The notes: generated by a model not told the origin, from the sequence alone. Positions 45,625 to 57,490 are shown, numbered from the stretch's first letter. The stretch is DNA of 64,000 bases from Hetaerina americana (GCA_022747635.1 JAKTNV010000064.1:62001-126000), one strand, 5' to 3'. Made by a program: numbers and translations.

Positions 45625-46569
45625 GTGCTTCAATTACGTAGTGGATCATTGCAGCGAATTTGCGAAACTCACAGGTCGTATGATGCCCTACAATATCCTA
45701 TTTTATTTCCCTGTGGTGAAGATGGGTATCATTTCAATCTGAGGCAAGTTAATCCAACAACAGGTATTCCAACAAGTGCAAAGGTATCTGCTATGGATTA
45801 TTATGCTTACCGTCTAATGATACAAGGTACTAAACAGAACCACGTGATAAATTGCAGACAATTATTCCATCAATTTATCGTGGATATGTATGTTAAGATT
45901 GAAAGTGAACGTCTTCAGTTTATTCGTTTGAATCAAAAAAAATTAAAAGTGGACCAATATATTCACCTAAGAGATGCGGTAGCAAATGACGGAAATATTG
46001 AGAATCTGGGCACTTTGGTTATTTTGCCAGCGACGTTTACAGGCAGTCCTAGACACATGCATGAGTACACACAAGATGCAATGACCTATATAAGGACATA
46101 CGGGAGACCAGATTTGTTTATTACGTTTACCTGCAACCCGATTTGGTCAGAGATTAAAGAAATGCTAATCAACGGTCAGTCATCCAGTGATCGCCACGAT
46201 TTAATTGCGAGAGTTTGTAAACAAAAGCAACAAAAACTCATTAATATTATAACAAAAGGTCACATCTTTGGAGAGGTGAGATGCTGGATGTACACCATTG
46301 AATGGCAGAAACGAGGTTTACCACATTCACATAATTTATTTTGGTTGAAAGGGAAGATTCAACCAACAGAAATCGACACTATTATATCAGCTGAACTTCC
46401 TAACAAAGAAGAAGATCCTGATTTATACGCTGTGGTAACTAAAAATATGATCCATGGACCATTTGGAAATATGAATCGGAACTCGCCATGTATGAAAGAT
46501 GGGAAATGGACCGAAAACTATCTTCGAAAATTAATTAAAGATTCACAAACAGGAGGCTATCCTTTATAA
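45625..46569 (+). pseudogene. Helitron Rep (HUH nuclease) domain
   Basis: An open frame of 314 codons starts LQLRSGSLQRICETHRSYDAL (the first codon is GTG and internal, not a start). It includes LQYPILFPCGEDGYHF, GSPRHMHEYTQDAMTYI, LFITFTCNPIWSEI and the histidine motif WQKRGLPHSHNLFWL that binds metal in the Rep active site. The frame ends in a TAA at 46567-46569. The paired tyrosine region follows in the next frame. This domain nicks and rejoins the DNA strand during rolling-circle transposition. Confidence 0.9.
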
Positions 46570-47956
46570 AGACGGCGAGCTCCAGAAAATGGAGGTTTTA
46601 CGGCAATACTGAAGACTCGAAGCAACGTGGAAATAGACGTGGATAACAGTTGGATTGTACCATATTGTCCATTATTGTCAAAAATGTTTAACGCACATAT
46701 TAACGTAGAATACTGCAATAGTGTCAAATCTATTAAGTATATCTGCAAATATGTTAATAAAGGTTCTGATATTGCAGTTTTTGGTGTAGGCAATGAAGAC
46801 ACCAACAATGAAGTAAAGCGTTATCAGTTGGGAAGATACGTCCGTAGCAACGAAGCTGTTTGGCGAATTTTCGGATTTTCCATTCATGAACGGTATCCTA
46901 CTGTGGTTCACCTCAGCATTAATTTAGAAAACGGTCAACGAGTATACTTCTCAACTGATAGTGCCGCAAGAGTGATTGATCAGCCGCCAAACACAACTTT
47001 AACAGCATTTTTCCAACTATGCCAGCAGGATACTTTTGCAAGAACGCTATTGTATTCAGAATTGCCGAGATATTATACGTGGAATACATCAATGAAAGTC
47101 TTTTGTAGAAGAAAAATGGGCAACTTTGATCCTGAGAATAATATTTATTCATGTGACGCATTGGGCCGAGCCTACACAGTCCATCCTAACAACGCCGAAT
47201 GTTATTTTTTAAGAATGCTTCTACATACCATTAGAGGACCTCGCTCATTTGCAGAATTAAGAACGATAAACGGAGAAATATGTGAGACATTCAGAGAAGC
47301 TTGCCAGAATTTAGGGTTGCTAGAAGGAGATCAACACTGGGATGACTCATTGCGAGAGGCCAGTTTGATTTCCCTTCCAGGACAAATCCGAATTTTGTTT
47401 GCCATCATAATAACCTCCTGTAATCCATCTAACCCAAAAACAATATGGGAAAAATATAAAGAATCAATGAGTGAGGATATACTGGCTAAAGTTCGAAGTG
47501 AAAATCCTACATTGGATATTACGTTTAACTCCGACATTTTTAATAAAACTTTGATTATTTTGGAGGAAAAGTGTTTCACCATGGTTAACAAGACTTTAGT
47601 GGAATTCGGTCTTTTTGCACCTGTACAAGATCAACAGGGTGTATTTTATCCAGATTATATACGTGAAACTAGCTACAATGTCTTAGACTTAGAAGCATAC
47701 ATCGCGGATAAAAAGCCACTTCTCAATGAAGATCAGAAATTCGCGTACGAAACAATAATGGATCAGGTAGATAAACAAGAAGGAGGTATCATTTTTCTTG
47801 ATGCTGCTAGTGGCACGGGAAAAACATTTTTAATTAATTTAGTTGTCGCTGAAATCAGGGTTCATGGAGAAATTGCTCTAGCCGTAGCATCTTCAGGTAT
47901 TGCAGCGATATTAATGGAAGGAGGAAGAACAGCCCACTCTGCCCTTAAGTTGCCAC
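46570..47956 (+). pseudogene. Helitron Rep C-terminus and PIF1-like helicase start
   Basis: The frame from 46627 is open. It includes SIKYICKYVNKGSD, which carries the two catalytic tyrosines. It continues through RYVRSNEAVWRIFGF, RYYTWNTSMKVFCRRKMG and HTIRGPRSFAELRTING to the helicase: LNEDQKFAYETIM, a Walker A in DAASGTGKTFLINLV (the usual GPGG/GAGG is DAAS, with GKT kept), and AVASSGIAAILMEGGRTAHS, which is motif Ia. After LKLP the frame enters the satellite. Walker B and later motifs are absent. Confidence 0.92.
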
Positions 47957-48952
47957 ATTTTCATTTTCATTTTCGTTTTCGTTTTCGTTTCCGTTTCCGT
48001 TTCCGTTTCCGTTTCCGTTCCGTTCCCGTTCCCGTTCCCATTCCCATTCCCATTCCCATTTTTATTTTCATTTTCATTTTCATTTTCATTTTCATTTTCA
48101 TTTTCATTTTCATTTTCATTTTCATTTTCATTTTCATTTTCATTTTCATTTTCATTTTCATTTTCATTTTCATTTTCATTTTCATTTTCATTTTCATTTT
48201 CATTTTCATTTTCATTTTCATTTTCATTTTCATTTTCATTTTCATTTTCATTTTCATTTTCATTTTCATTTTCATTTTCATTTTCATTTTCATTTTCATT
48301 TTCATTTTCATTTTCATTTTCATTTTCATTTTCATTTTCATTTTCATTTTCATTTTCATTTTCATTTTCATTTTCATTTTCATTTTCATTTTCATTTTCA
48401 TTTTCATTTTCATTTTCATTTTCATTTTCATTTTCATTTTCATTTTCATTTTCATTTTCATTTTCATTTTCATTTTCATTTTCATTTTCATTTTCATTTT
48501 CATTTTCATTTTCATTTTCATTTTCATTTTCATTTTCATTTTCATTTTCATTTTCATTTTCATTTTCATTTTCATTTTCATTTTCATTTTCATTTTCATT
48601 TTCATTTTCATTTTCATTTTCATTTTCATTTTCATTTTCATTTTCATTTTCATTTTCATTTTCATTTTCATTTTCATTTTCATTTTCATTTTCATTTTCA
48701 TTTTCATTTTCATTTTCATTTTCATTTTCATTTTCATTTTCATTTTCATTTTCATTTTCATTTTCATTTTCATTTTCATTTTCATTTTCATTTTCATTTT
48801 CATTTTCATTTTCATTTTCATTTTCATTTTCATTTTCATTTTCATTTTCATTTTCATTTTCATTTTCATTTTCATTTTCATTTTCATTTTCATTTTCATT
48901 TTCATTTTCATTTTCATTTTCATTTTCATTTTCATTTTCATTTTCATTTTCT
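47957..48952. repeat. (TTTTCA)n hexanucleotide array with graded variant units at its left end
   Basis: From about 48064 to 48950 the sequence is about 148 uninterrupted copies of ttttca. The first 110 bases are blocks of related units that change one base at a time: ttttca, ttttcg, tttccg, one 5-base ttccg, ttcccg, ttccca, ttttta, then the main array. Because the unit is six bases, reading frames stay open on both strands (Ile-Phe, Glu-Asn and Met-Lys repeats). These are not proteins. Confidence 0.97.
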
Positions 48953-51900
48953 AAAAATGGAGTTTGAAATACTAGAAAGGGAAAAATATGGAGAAAACAC
49001 GCAAATTTAACGGAAATAAAAAAAATAAATAAAAACGAAGAGTTTTTATAGGACATATAACCAAAAAAAAGCGTAAAAATTATTACACTACATTTTATTA
49101 AATCTGACCACGGCGTTCAAACTTATAGTACCAGATATTGCAATGAAAAATCAACGAATTAATAAAAAAGGTGTGAAATATTTTAAAGGAGATATTTTTT
49201 AGCAAATACGCGATTTTATATAAATCACGAAAAATGGGTGAAAATGAGAAGTTTTTAAAGGACATAGCACAACACAAACATACGTGTTTAAAATTTAAGT
49301 ACCATAAATTGCGATGTAAAAATAAACGAATGGTCAAAAAAAGAGTTTGATATACTATACAGAAAAAATTGAGAGAAAATACGCGATTTTATCGAAACAC
49401 AGAAAATAATGAAAACAAGCAGATTTCTGAGGATGTACAAAAAAATTTTTGCGTCTAAATTTTTAAAAGATATTTGCCCTGGAAAAATCAACGAAAAATG
49501 AAAAAATATGTCTTATATCCTTTAAAGGAAAAATTGAGAGAAAATACGAGATTTAACGAAAACACGAAAAATAAATACAAGCGATATATAGTAGTTTTTA
49601 TCGGGCATACAACATTATAAATGCGTCTATATATATAACAAAATATTTTTCGATGGAAAAATTAACGAATAATGAAAAAATGAGTTTAAAATTCTAAAAA
49701 TGAAAAATTGAGAGAAAACGCAATAATGTACCGAATACACGTAACGTGAATAAATACCAGAATTTTTTTGTAGTCGTGCCATAAATTATACCCGTTTCAA
49801 ATGTAACTCCATATTTTACGATTCAAAAATTAACAAATTATGGAAGAAAAACATTTGATATCCTTTTAAAAAAATGAGAGAAAATCCTACATTTCTTCGA
49901 AAACACAAAAAATGAATTAAAACGAGCCTTTTCTGTGAACATACCAAAGTAAATACGCGTTTAAAATCAAAAAAACTCTATTTTGCAATGGAAAAATCAA
50001 TGAATCATGAAAATAGGAGTTGGAAATACTTGAAAGAAAAAAATTGAAAAATATATGCTATTTAACGAAAACACAAAAAATGAATGAAAACAAAAAATTT
50101 TCAGTGATAAAGGACCTTTTGTAGAATGCCCACAGAACCCTTTTGGTTTTCCTTTTTTCAGAATTCGTTAATTTTTTCATGGGAAAATATGGTGCTCAAA
50201 ATTTAAGACGCGTATATTTTTTGGTACATCCATGCTAAAAACTGCTCGTATTATTCAACTTTGCGTGTTTTCGATGAAATCGTGTATTTTCTCTCAGTAT
50301 TTTCCTTTAGTGTTCAAACTCCTTTTTTCACTATACGTTGATTTTTCCTTGAAAAATATGATTGTATAATTTTAACACGAATATGTAGTGGTATGCCCAC
50401 AGAAAAATGATCTTTTTAATTAATTTTTTGTGTTATCAATGAAATCGGGTATTTTCTCTCAATTTTTCCTTTAAAGAATTTCAAACTCTTTTTTTTGCCA
50501 TTTGTTTGTTTTTTTATCACAGGGTACAATGCCGATATTTTAAACGCGTATGTTATTTTATGTCCACGGAAAACTGCTCGTTTTTATTAATTATTTTGTA
50601 ATTATTTCGCTTGTCTCCCTTAATTGTTGCCATTTTACTATTTGAAACTCCTTTCTTCATCGATCGTTTATTTTTGCATCGGAAAATATGGAGTTATATT
50701 TTTGAGCGCGTATTTTTTGTGGAATGCCCACAAAAAACCTTTGGTTTTCTTTAATTTTCTGTGGTTTCGTTAAATAGCATATATTTTTCAATTTTTTTCT
50801 TTCAAGTATTTCCAACTCCTATTTTCATGATTCATTGATTTTTCCATTGCAAAATAGATTTTTTTTGATTTTAAACGCGTATTTAATTTGGTATGTTCAC
50901 AGAAAAGGCTCGTTTTTATTCATTTTTTGTGTTTTCGAAGAAATGTAGGATTTTCTTTAATTTTTTTAAAAGGATATCAAATGTTTTTCTTCCATAATTT
51001 GTTAATTTTTGAATCGTAAAATATGGAGTTGCATTTTAAACGGGTATAATTTATGGCACGACCACAAAAACTTCTGGTATTTATTCACATTTCATGTATT
51101 CGGCATATTATTGCGTTTTCTCTCAATTTTTCATTTTTAGAATTTTAAACTCATTTTTTCATTATTCGTTAATTTTTCCATCGAAAAATATTTTGTTTTA
51201 TATAAAGACACATTTATAATGTAGTATGTGCGATAAAAACTATATCGCTTATATTTATTTTTCGTGTTTTCGTTAAATCTCGTATTTTCTCTCAATTTTT
51301 CCTTTAAAGGATTTAAGACATATTTTCATATTTCGTTGATTTATTCAGGGCAAATATCTTTTTAAAAATTAAGACGCGAAAATTTTTGGTACATCCACAG
51401 AAAACTGCTTGTTTTCACTATATTCCGTGTTTTCGATAAAATCGCGTATTTTCTCTCAATTTTTCCTGTGGAGTATAGTATATCAAACTCTTTTTTTCAC
51501 CATTCGTTGATTTTTACATCGCAATTTATGGTCCTTAAATTTCTAACGCGTATGATTGTGTTGTGCGATGTCCTTTAAAAACTGCTCAATTTCACTCATT
51601 TTCGTGATTTATATAAAATCGCGTATTTGCTAAAAATTATTTCCTTTCAAATATTTCACACCTTTTTTAATAATTTCTTGATTCTTCATTGCAAAATCTG
51701 GTACTATAAGTTTCAAGGCCGTGGTCAGAAGTAATAAAATGTAGTGTCATAATTTTTGACGTTTTTTTTTGGTTAAATGTCCTAAAAAAACTTCGTTTTT
51801 ATTTATTTTTTTTATTTTCGTTAAATTTGCGTGTTTTCTCTATATTTTTCCCTTTCTAGTATTTCAAACTCCATTTTTTGATATTCTTTGAATTTTCCAT

Positions 51901-52246
51901 GGAAAAAATGGTGTTTAAAATTACAAGTTAATGCTATGATATATACACAGAAAACCGCCCTTTTTTATTCATATTTCGTGTTATCAATGAAATCGGGTAT
52001 TTTCTTTCAATGTTTTCTTTTAAAGCATCCTTTTTTCAAGTATTTGAAGGACCATTGTTCACCAATCGTTGATTTTCTCAGTCCAAATTATTAAGTTTAA
52101 TTTTAAATGCGTATATTTTGTGGAATGTCCAGAGGAAACTAGTCATTATAATAGATTTTTCGTGTTTTAAAAAAAATTCGCATATTTTCTCTTAATTTTT
52201 CAATTCTCGATTTTCTACTACTTCAAACTCCTTGTTTCAACATGAA
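48953..52246. repeat. AT-rich satellite of about 170-bp monomers, large inverted repeat
   Basis: About seven monomers in one orientation (48953 to about 50100) are followed by about twelve in the other (about 50140-52246). An anchor near gagagaaaatacgcg recurs at about 48996, 49205, 49381, 49546, 49718, 49885 and 50054. Its complement recurs at 50776, 50948, 51112, 51284, 51444, 51623 and 51828, with the same spacings in mirror order. The outer arms 48953-50085 and 50745-51885 are thus a roughly 1.13-kb inverted duplication. The 50100-50745 spacer and 51885-52246 are further monomers. There are no genes in it. Confidence 0.92.
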
Positions 52247-52253
52247 ATGTCAA

Positions 52254-53507
52254 TAAAAATGAAAATGAAAATGGAAATGGAAATGGAAATGAAAATTGAA
52301 AATTGAAAATTGAAAATTGAAAATTGAAAATTGAAAATTGAAAATTGAAAATTGAAAATTGAAAATTGAAAATTGAAAATTGAAAATTGAAAATTGAAAA
52401 TTGAAAATTGAAAATTGAAAATTGAAAATTGAAAATTGAAAATTGAAAATTGAAAATTGAAAATTGAAAATTGAAAATTGAAAATTGAAAATTGAAAATT
52501 GAAAATTGAAAATTGAAAATTGAAAATTGAAAATTGAAAATTGAAAATTGAAAATTGAAAATTGAAAATTGAAAATTGAAAATTGAAAATTGAAAATTGA
52601 AAATTGAAAATTGAAAATTGAAAATTGAAAATTGAAAATTGAAAATTGAAAATTGAAAATTGAAAATTGAAAATTGAAAATTGAAAATTGAAAATTGAAA
52701 ATTGAAAATTGAAAATTGAAAATTGAAAATTGAAAATTGAAAATTGAAAATTGAAAATTGAAAATTGAAAATTGAAAATTGAAAATTGAAAATTGAAAAT
52801 TGAAAATTGAAAATTGAAAATTGAAAATTGAAAATTGAAAATTGAAAATTGAAAATTGAAAATTGAAAATTGAAAATTGAAAATTGAAAATTGAAAATTG
52901 AAAATTGAAAATTGAAAATTGAAAATTGAAAATTGAAAATTGAAAATTGAAAATTGAAAATTGAAAATTGAAAATTGAAAATTGAAAATTGAAAATTGAA
53001 AATTGAAAATTGAAAATTGAAAATTGAAAATTGAAAATTGAAAATTGAAAATTGAAAATTGAAAATTGAAAATTGAAAATTGAAAATTGAAAATTGAAAA
53101 TTGAAAATTGAAAATTGAAAATTGAAAATTGAAAATTGAAAATTGAAAATTGAAAATTGAAAATTGAAAATTGAAAATTGAAAATTGAAAATTGAAAATT
53201 GAAAATTGAAATTTGAAAATTGAAAATTGAAAATTGAAAATTGAAAATTGAAAATTGAAAATTGAAAATTGAAAATTGAAAATTGAAAATTGAAAATTGA
53301 AAATTGAAAATTGAAAATTGAAAATTGAAAATTGAAAATTGAAAATTGAAAATTGAAAATTGAAAATTGAAAAATGAAAAATGAAAATTGAAAAATGAAA
53401 AATGAAAAATGAAAATGAAAATGAAAATGAAAATGAAAATGAAAATGAAAATGAAAATGAAAATGAAAATGAAAATGAAAATGAAAATGAAAATGAAAAT
53501 GAAAATC
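52254..53507. repeat. (TTGAAAA)n heptamer array with hexamer blocks at both ends
   Basis: Bases 52254-52290 are tgaaaa- and tggaaa-type hexamers. About 52290-53370 is roughly 154 copies of ttgaaaa with a single visible variant near 53211. About 53371-53407 is mixed 7- and 8-base units. 53408-53507 is tgaaaa hexamers, the exact complement of the left array. The motif is the left hexamer's complement plus one T. Confidence 0.95.
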
Positions 53508-53544
53508 AGAAATCAGGAAAAATCAGAAATCAGGAATGTTCAAA

Positions 53545-53840
53545 AAGAAATTCTAAGGATGCGTAATTCTAGGGATGAGGGTCATCAGGAAGTTAGGCTG
53601 ATGCCATCTAGAGACAAGGTTGGAAGCCAATAGTGGCCTTTTAATTAGATAGACAAAACCAATAAATTAATAGAAATAGGAAAATGCAATGTGGAATGAA
53701 ATAAGATTATATGGGCAAAAGATTATTTTGGATTGTCGAAACCATGAAGTCGCCACTATTGGCTTTCAACCTTGGCTCTAGATGTTATCAACCTAACTTT
53801 CTAATGACCCTCATCCCTAGAATTACACACAAGAAATTCT
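53545..53840. repeat. Fold-back inverted repeat, about 90-bp arms
   Basis: The left arm (about 53545-53637) and right arm (53752 to about 53840) are inverted copies with roughly 85 percent identity by eye; shared blocks are aattctagggatgagggtca and agccaatagtggc. The 115-base spacer is AT-rich with no frame. It sits about 40 bases from the end of the heptamer/hexamer array. It may be a fold-back MITE or part of the palindromic locus. Confidence 0.8.
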
Positions 53841-53854
53841 TTTCGAGCATTACT

Positions 53855-54200
53855 TTTTTCCCTTGCGACTTTTCTCAGTTTTTCAAGTGGTTTTATAGTG
53901 TAACTAACACCGTGTGCTTGAACAAGACTGCCATCAGTGCTATAAGAAGAAGGCAACAATCAGATTAAGAATTCTTTTGGCGTCATTATCCATACTTTAA
54001 AATCACTCATGAGCACTATAAAATTATTATCTTGCATTGAGAAGATCGAAGATCAAACCTTCCTAAATTACCACAAATAGCAAGTCTTGCAAACACTCTA
54101 TGAAAATTAACATGAATAAAAATGTTGGAATGTTCATAAAATTAAATCCATTCCAAAGCATTATTGATTCTTCAAACATCTGCACCTGGGTAAACTTTCA
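53855..54200. other. No recognisable gene
   Basis: Mixed-composition DNA with short open frames. I see nothing in it. Confidence 0.45.
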
Positions 54201-54204
54201 CAAA

Positions 54205-55905
54205 AGTACCAACAGTCCTGGCGACTACGAGACTCTGCCAAATCAGCCGTGTGTCTTGCCTGGCAGCAGGAGAGGCAAGGCTTCTGCAGTGGTTATCTCA
54301 CAAAACCTTGCAAAGCAAAACCGACAGCAGCATGACAGATGACGCAGAAGAAAAAGACCAAATTATTTTAGATTAGGATTTTGGAATGTTAGGACAATGT
54401 TGGGAACAGGAAAATTATATAATATAAAACGAGACATTGAAAGAGAAAATATATAAATTTTGGGTCTTTGCGAGGTGAGATGGAAGGATAGCAGGGATTA
54501 CTGGAGGGAAGGTCATAGAGTAAAATACAGTGGAGGGGATGTGAGCCAATGAGGGGTTGTCATAAAATTGAATAAAAAGGTTGGAATATTAAAAAGGAAA
54601 GAAGCATAGTCAACATAGAACAAGCAACGGATAGAATATAACTAATAGAGATAAAAATAGAGGTGACAAACTTGGCATATATACCACCAAGCAATAGTAA
54701 GGAGGAAGAGGTCGACAGGATATACGATCAGTTAGAGGACATAATGGCGTGTGTTCTGGAAGGAAACATTTGATAGTGATGGGAAATTGGAATGCGATGG
54801 TAGGCAAAGGAAGAGTGGTGATGAGGTGGACGACTACGATATAGGTACAAGGAATGACTGCAGTGAGAAAGAAATTTAATTCAGCAGGAGAGATGGGTTA
54901 GTCATCACCAACACTTGGTTTTGACACCATAAAAAGCCCAGGTATACATGGAAAATGTCAGGTGACTTACAAAGGCATAAGTTAGATTATATATTAGTTA
55001 GGCACAGGGTAAGGAACAGTGTGATCAATTCGCACAACTTCCAGGGAGCGGATGAGGCCTGTGCCCATAATTTAGCTGTTTTGTCGTCCAGCATCCATTT
55101 CATAAAGATAGGGCAGGGGCGGCGGCGTTAGGAAATGGTATGTAGAAGCATTAACCATATTGACAAGGAAAAAGTATCAGCAGGTAGTAGAATAAATCAT
55201 GGATCATACTATCAAAGAATAATAGCAATGTATCAAGAAAGGGATATCGAAAGCCACGAAAGACACTATGGGAACCATTAAGGGGATAAGTACAAGGAAA
55301 CCATAGATCACGGATGAGATGATTACAAAGATGGATGAGAGAATAAAATGGAATGATGTAAACACAGAGTTAGGCAAAATGAAGCATAAATAGTTAAATA
55401 GCAAATTGAGATGGGCAATAAATAAAGCAAAAGTAGTGTAATGGAAAAAGCAGTGAAAGGATATAGAAAGTTTGCAGAGTAAGGGTGAAATTAGTGCTCT
55501 ATACAGCATGGTTAAATCACTATCGGGAAGTAAGAAAGGAAGATATATGTTAGCAATTAGAGATAAGGTGGGTAAGATAGTAGTTGACACAAAAAGGATC
55601 CAAGAAAAATGGAAAGAATATATAGAAGCACTGTATTGTAAAGAACTTAGTCCAACAAGGTTAGACCGAGAAAAGGAACATGACATAGATGAAGATAGAT
55701 TAGGTCCAGGCATACTCGACCATTCAATAGAAAAAGAACATTATGGGAGATGTCATCTAATAAGGCCATGAAGTGGAAAACATTCCTGCAGAACTACTGA
55801 AATGTTTAGGCAAATGTGGGAGGAAGAGGCTATATGGGCTGATTTGTAGTATCTATGAGGAAGGAATCTGGCCTGAAGACTTGGTGAGATCAAGGATCAT
55901 CTGGA
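54205..55905 (+). pseudogene. RTE-like LINE, copy 4, 3'-truncated
   Basis: On the plus strand: the last part of the 5' UTR (54205-54345), endonuclease (54380-55100, with VRWKDSRDYW-like, IPPSNSKEEEVDRIYDQLED and GNWNAMVGKG-like segments in shifting frames), linker (55472-55771, QSKGEISALYSMVKSLSGSK and IQEKWKEYIEALY), and the first reverse transcriptase block (55773-55900, IPAELLKCLGKCGRKRLYG). It ends near 55905 just before the C-rich minisatellite. It has many stops. It is the oldest-looking of the longer RTE-like copies. Confidence 0.85.
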
Positions 55906-55954
55906 CGCCGCGAAAATCTACGATCCCACATTACCTTATAAATATTTTGTTACC

Positions 55955-57185
55955 TCTAAACGTCCACATTCTTCCCTCCCACCCTAACGCCCACCCTCTT
56001 CCCTCACTCCCTCCCCCGTAACGCCCACCCCATCCCTAACCTCCCTCCCTAATGCCAACCCGCTTCCCTCCCGCCCTCCCTAACGCCTACCCTCTTCCCT
56101 CCCTCCCTAACGCCCACCCCATCCCCAAACCACCCTCTCTAATGCCAACCCGCTTCCCTCCCGCCCTCCCTAACGCCTACCCTCTTCCCTCCCTCCCTAA
56201 CGCTCATCCTCTATCCCTCCCTCCCTCCCTAACGCCTACCCTCTTCCCCCCCACCCTACTTCGCTAACGCCCACACTCTTGCCTCCCTACCTCCCCCCTA
56301 ACGCCAACCCTCTTCCTTCCCTCCCTCCTCCCTAACGCCCAACCTCTTCCCTCCCTCCCTCCATGATGCCCACCCTCTTCCCTCCCGCCCTCCCTAACGC
56401 CTACCCTCTTCCCTCCCTCCCTAACGCTCATCCTCTATCCCTCCCTCCCTCCCTAACGCCTACCCTCTTCCCTCCCCCCTACTTCACTAACGCCCACTCT
56501 CTTGCCTCCCTACCTCCCCCCTAACGCCAACCCTCTTCCCTCCCTCCCTCCTCCCTAACGCCCAACCTCCTCCCTCCCTTTCGCCGACCCTCTTCCCTCC
56601 CTCCATATCGCCAACCCTCTTCCCTCTCTCCATATCGCCCACCCTCTTCCCTTCCTTCCTCCTTAACGCTCACCCTCTTCCCTTTCTCCCTAACGCCCGC
56701 CTTCTGCCCTCCCTCCCTCTCCCCTATCGCCCACCATCTTCCCTCCCTCCCTCCCACCCAATCGCCCACCCTCTTACCTCCTTAACGCCCACCTTCTTCC
56801 CTCCCTCTGTATCGCTCACCCTCTTCCCTCCCTCTGTCCCTACCGCCCACCCATCTTTCCTCCCTCCCTCCCTAACGCCAACACTCTTTCCTCCCTTCCT
56901 AACGCCCAACCCCTTCCCTCCCTCCCTCCCTAACGCCCAGGCTCTGCCTACCCTCCCTCCCCCATAACGCTCACCCTCTGCCCTCCCTCCCGCCCCCTAA
57001 CGCCTACCCTCTTCCCTCCCACTCTAACGCCCACACTCGTCCTTCCCTCTCTAATGCCCACCCTCTTTCTTCCCTCCCTTCCTAACGCCCACCCTCTTCC
57101 CTCCCTCTTCCCCACCCTCCCTCCCTAACTACCACCCTCTTCCCACCCTCCATCCCTAACTCCCACCCTCTTCCCTCCCCCCCTT
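55955..57185. repeat. C-rich minisatellite (CCCTAACGCCCACCCTCTTC-type units)
   Basis: About 1.2 kb is built of variable units of roughly 28 to 37 bases. Each has a ccctaacgcccac core followed by ctcttccctccctc. Longer segments recur exactly, for example 56145-56260 resembles 56375-56480, showing higher-order duplication. The plus strand is nearly all pyrimidine between cores, so the minus strand has many GGG runs close together. Open frames here are composition artefacts. Confidence 0.95.
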
Positions 57186-57189
57186 TCCA

Positions 57190-57490
57190 CACTTACCTCT
57201 TATTCCACTGATTTTCTGATGGCAATCAGGCCTTTATACCCGAGGCCTTTTTTCTACTTACATTTTCTCTCTTCAGGTTTTTTCCTGGCCAATTCCCATT
57301 GATCTTCTGCCGCAGTTTTAACCGAATCTCGAGGGGTCTTCTTCATCTTTTCATTAGGAGAATAAACTTCATCTTACCTACTCTTTGACAGTTTCATCCG
57401 TCGCACCATCCTGCTTATTTGATATTTTTAGATCAGTGCTACGTCAGTGGCCGGTGCTTGCTAAGTGCTGTCTACGGCCAATCACGTTAA
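57190..57490. other. No recognisable gene
   Basis: Unique-looking sequence between the minisatellite and a CR1-B fragment. It contains no recognisable motif. Confidence 0.4.

Larger units (their letters stand above)
44761..47956 (+). mobile_element. Helitron, Rep and helicase region, 3' part replaced by satellite
   Basis: The coding region of a rolling-circle Helitron runs from about 44815 to 47956. It has a zinc-finger-like N-terminus, the HUH-type Rep nuclease and the first part of a PIF1-like helicase. At 47957 the helicase gives way without a break in frame to a hexanucleotide array. The remaining helicase motifs and the CTRR-type 3' end are not found after the array (53508 onward). The 5' TC end was not located. 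Confidence 0.9.

Noticed and set aside
47911..49056. Long minus-strand open frames of Glu-Asn and Met-Lys repeats
   Set aside because: They are translations of a six-base tandem array; a unit divisible by three keeps every stop-free phase open.
50100..50745. Central spacer of the palindrome as a unique gene-bearing segment
   Set aside because: It consists of further monomers of the same satellite in the reverse orientation.
53409..53633. Open frame beginning with a run of Met-Lys
   Set aside because: It is the hexamer array running into unique sequence, with no domain.
55981..56909. Pro-rich and Gly/Arg/Glu-rich open frames
   Set aside because: They follow from the C-rich minisatellite composition and change phase between units.
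55955..57185. Telomeric repeat block
   Set aside because: The cctaa motif appears once per long unit, not in tandem, and the rest of the unit is unrelated.
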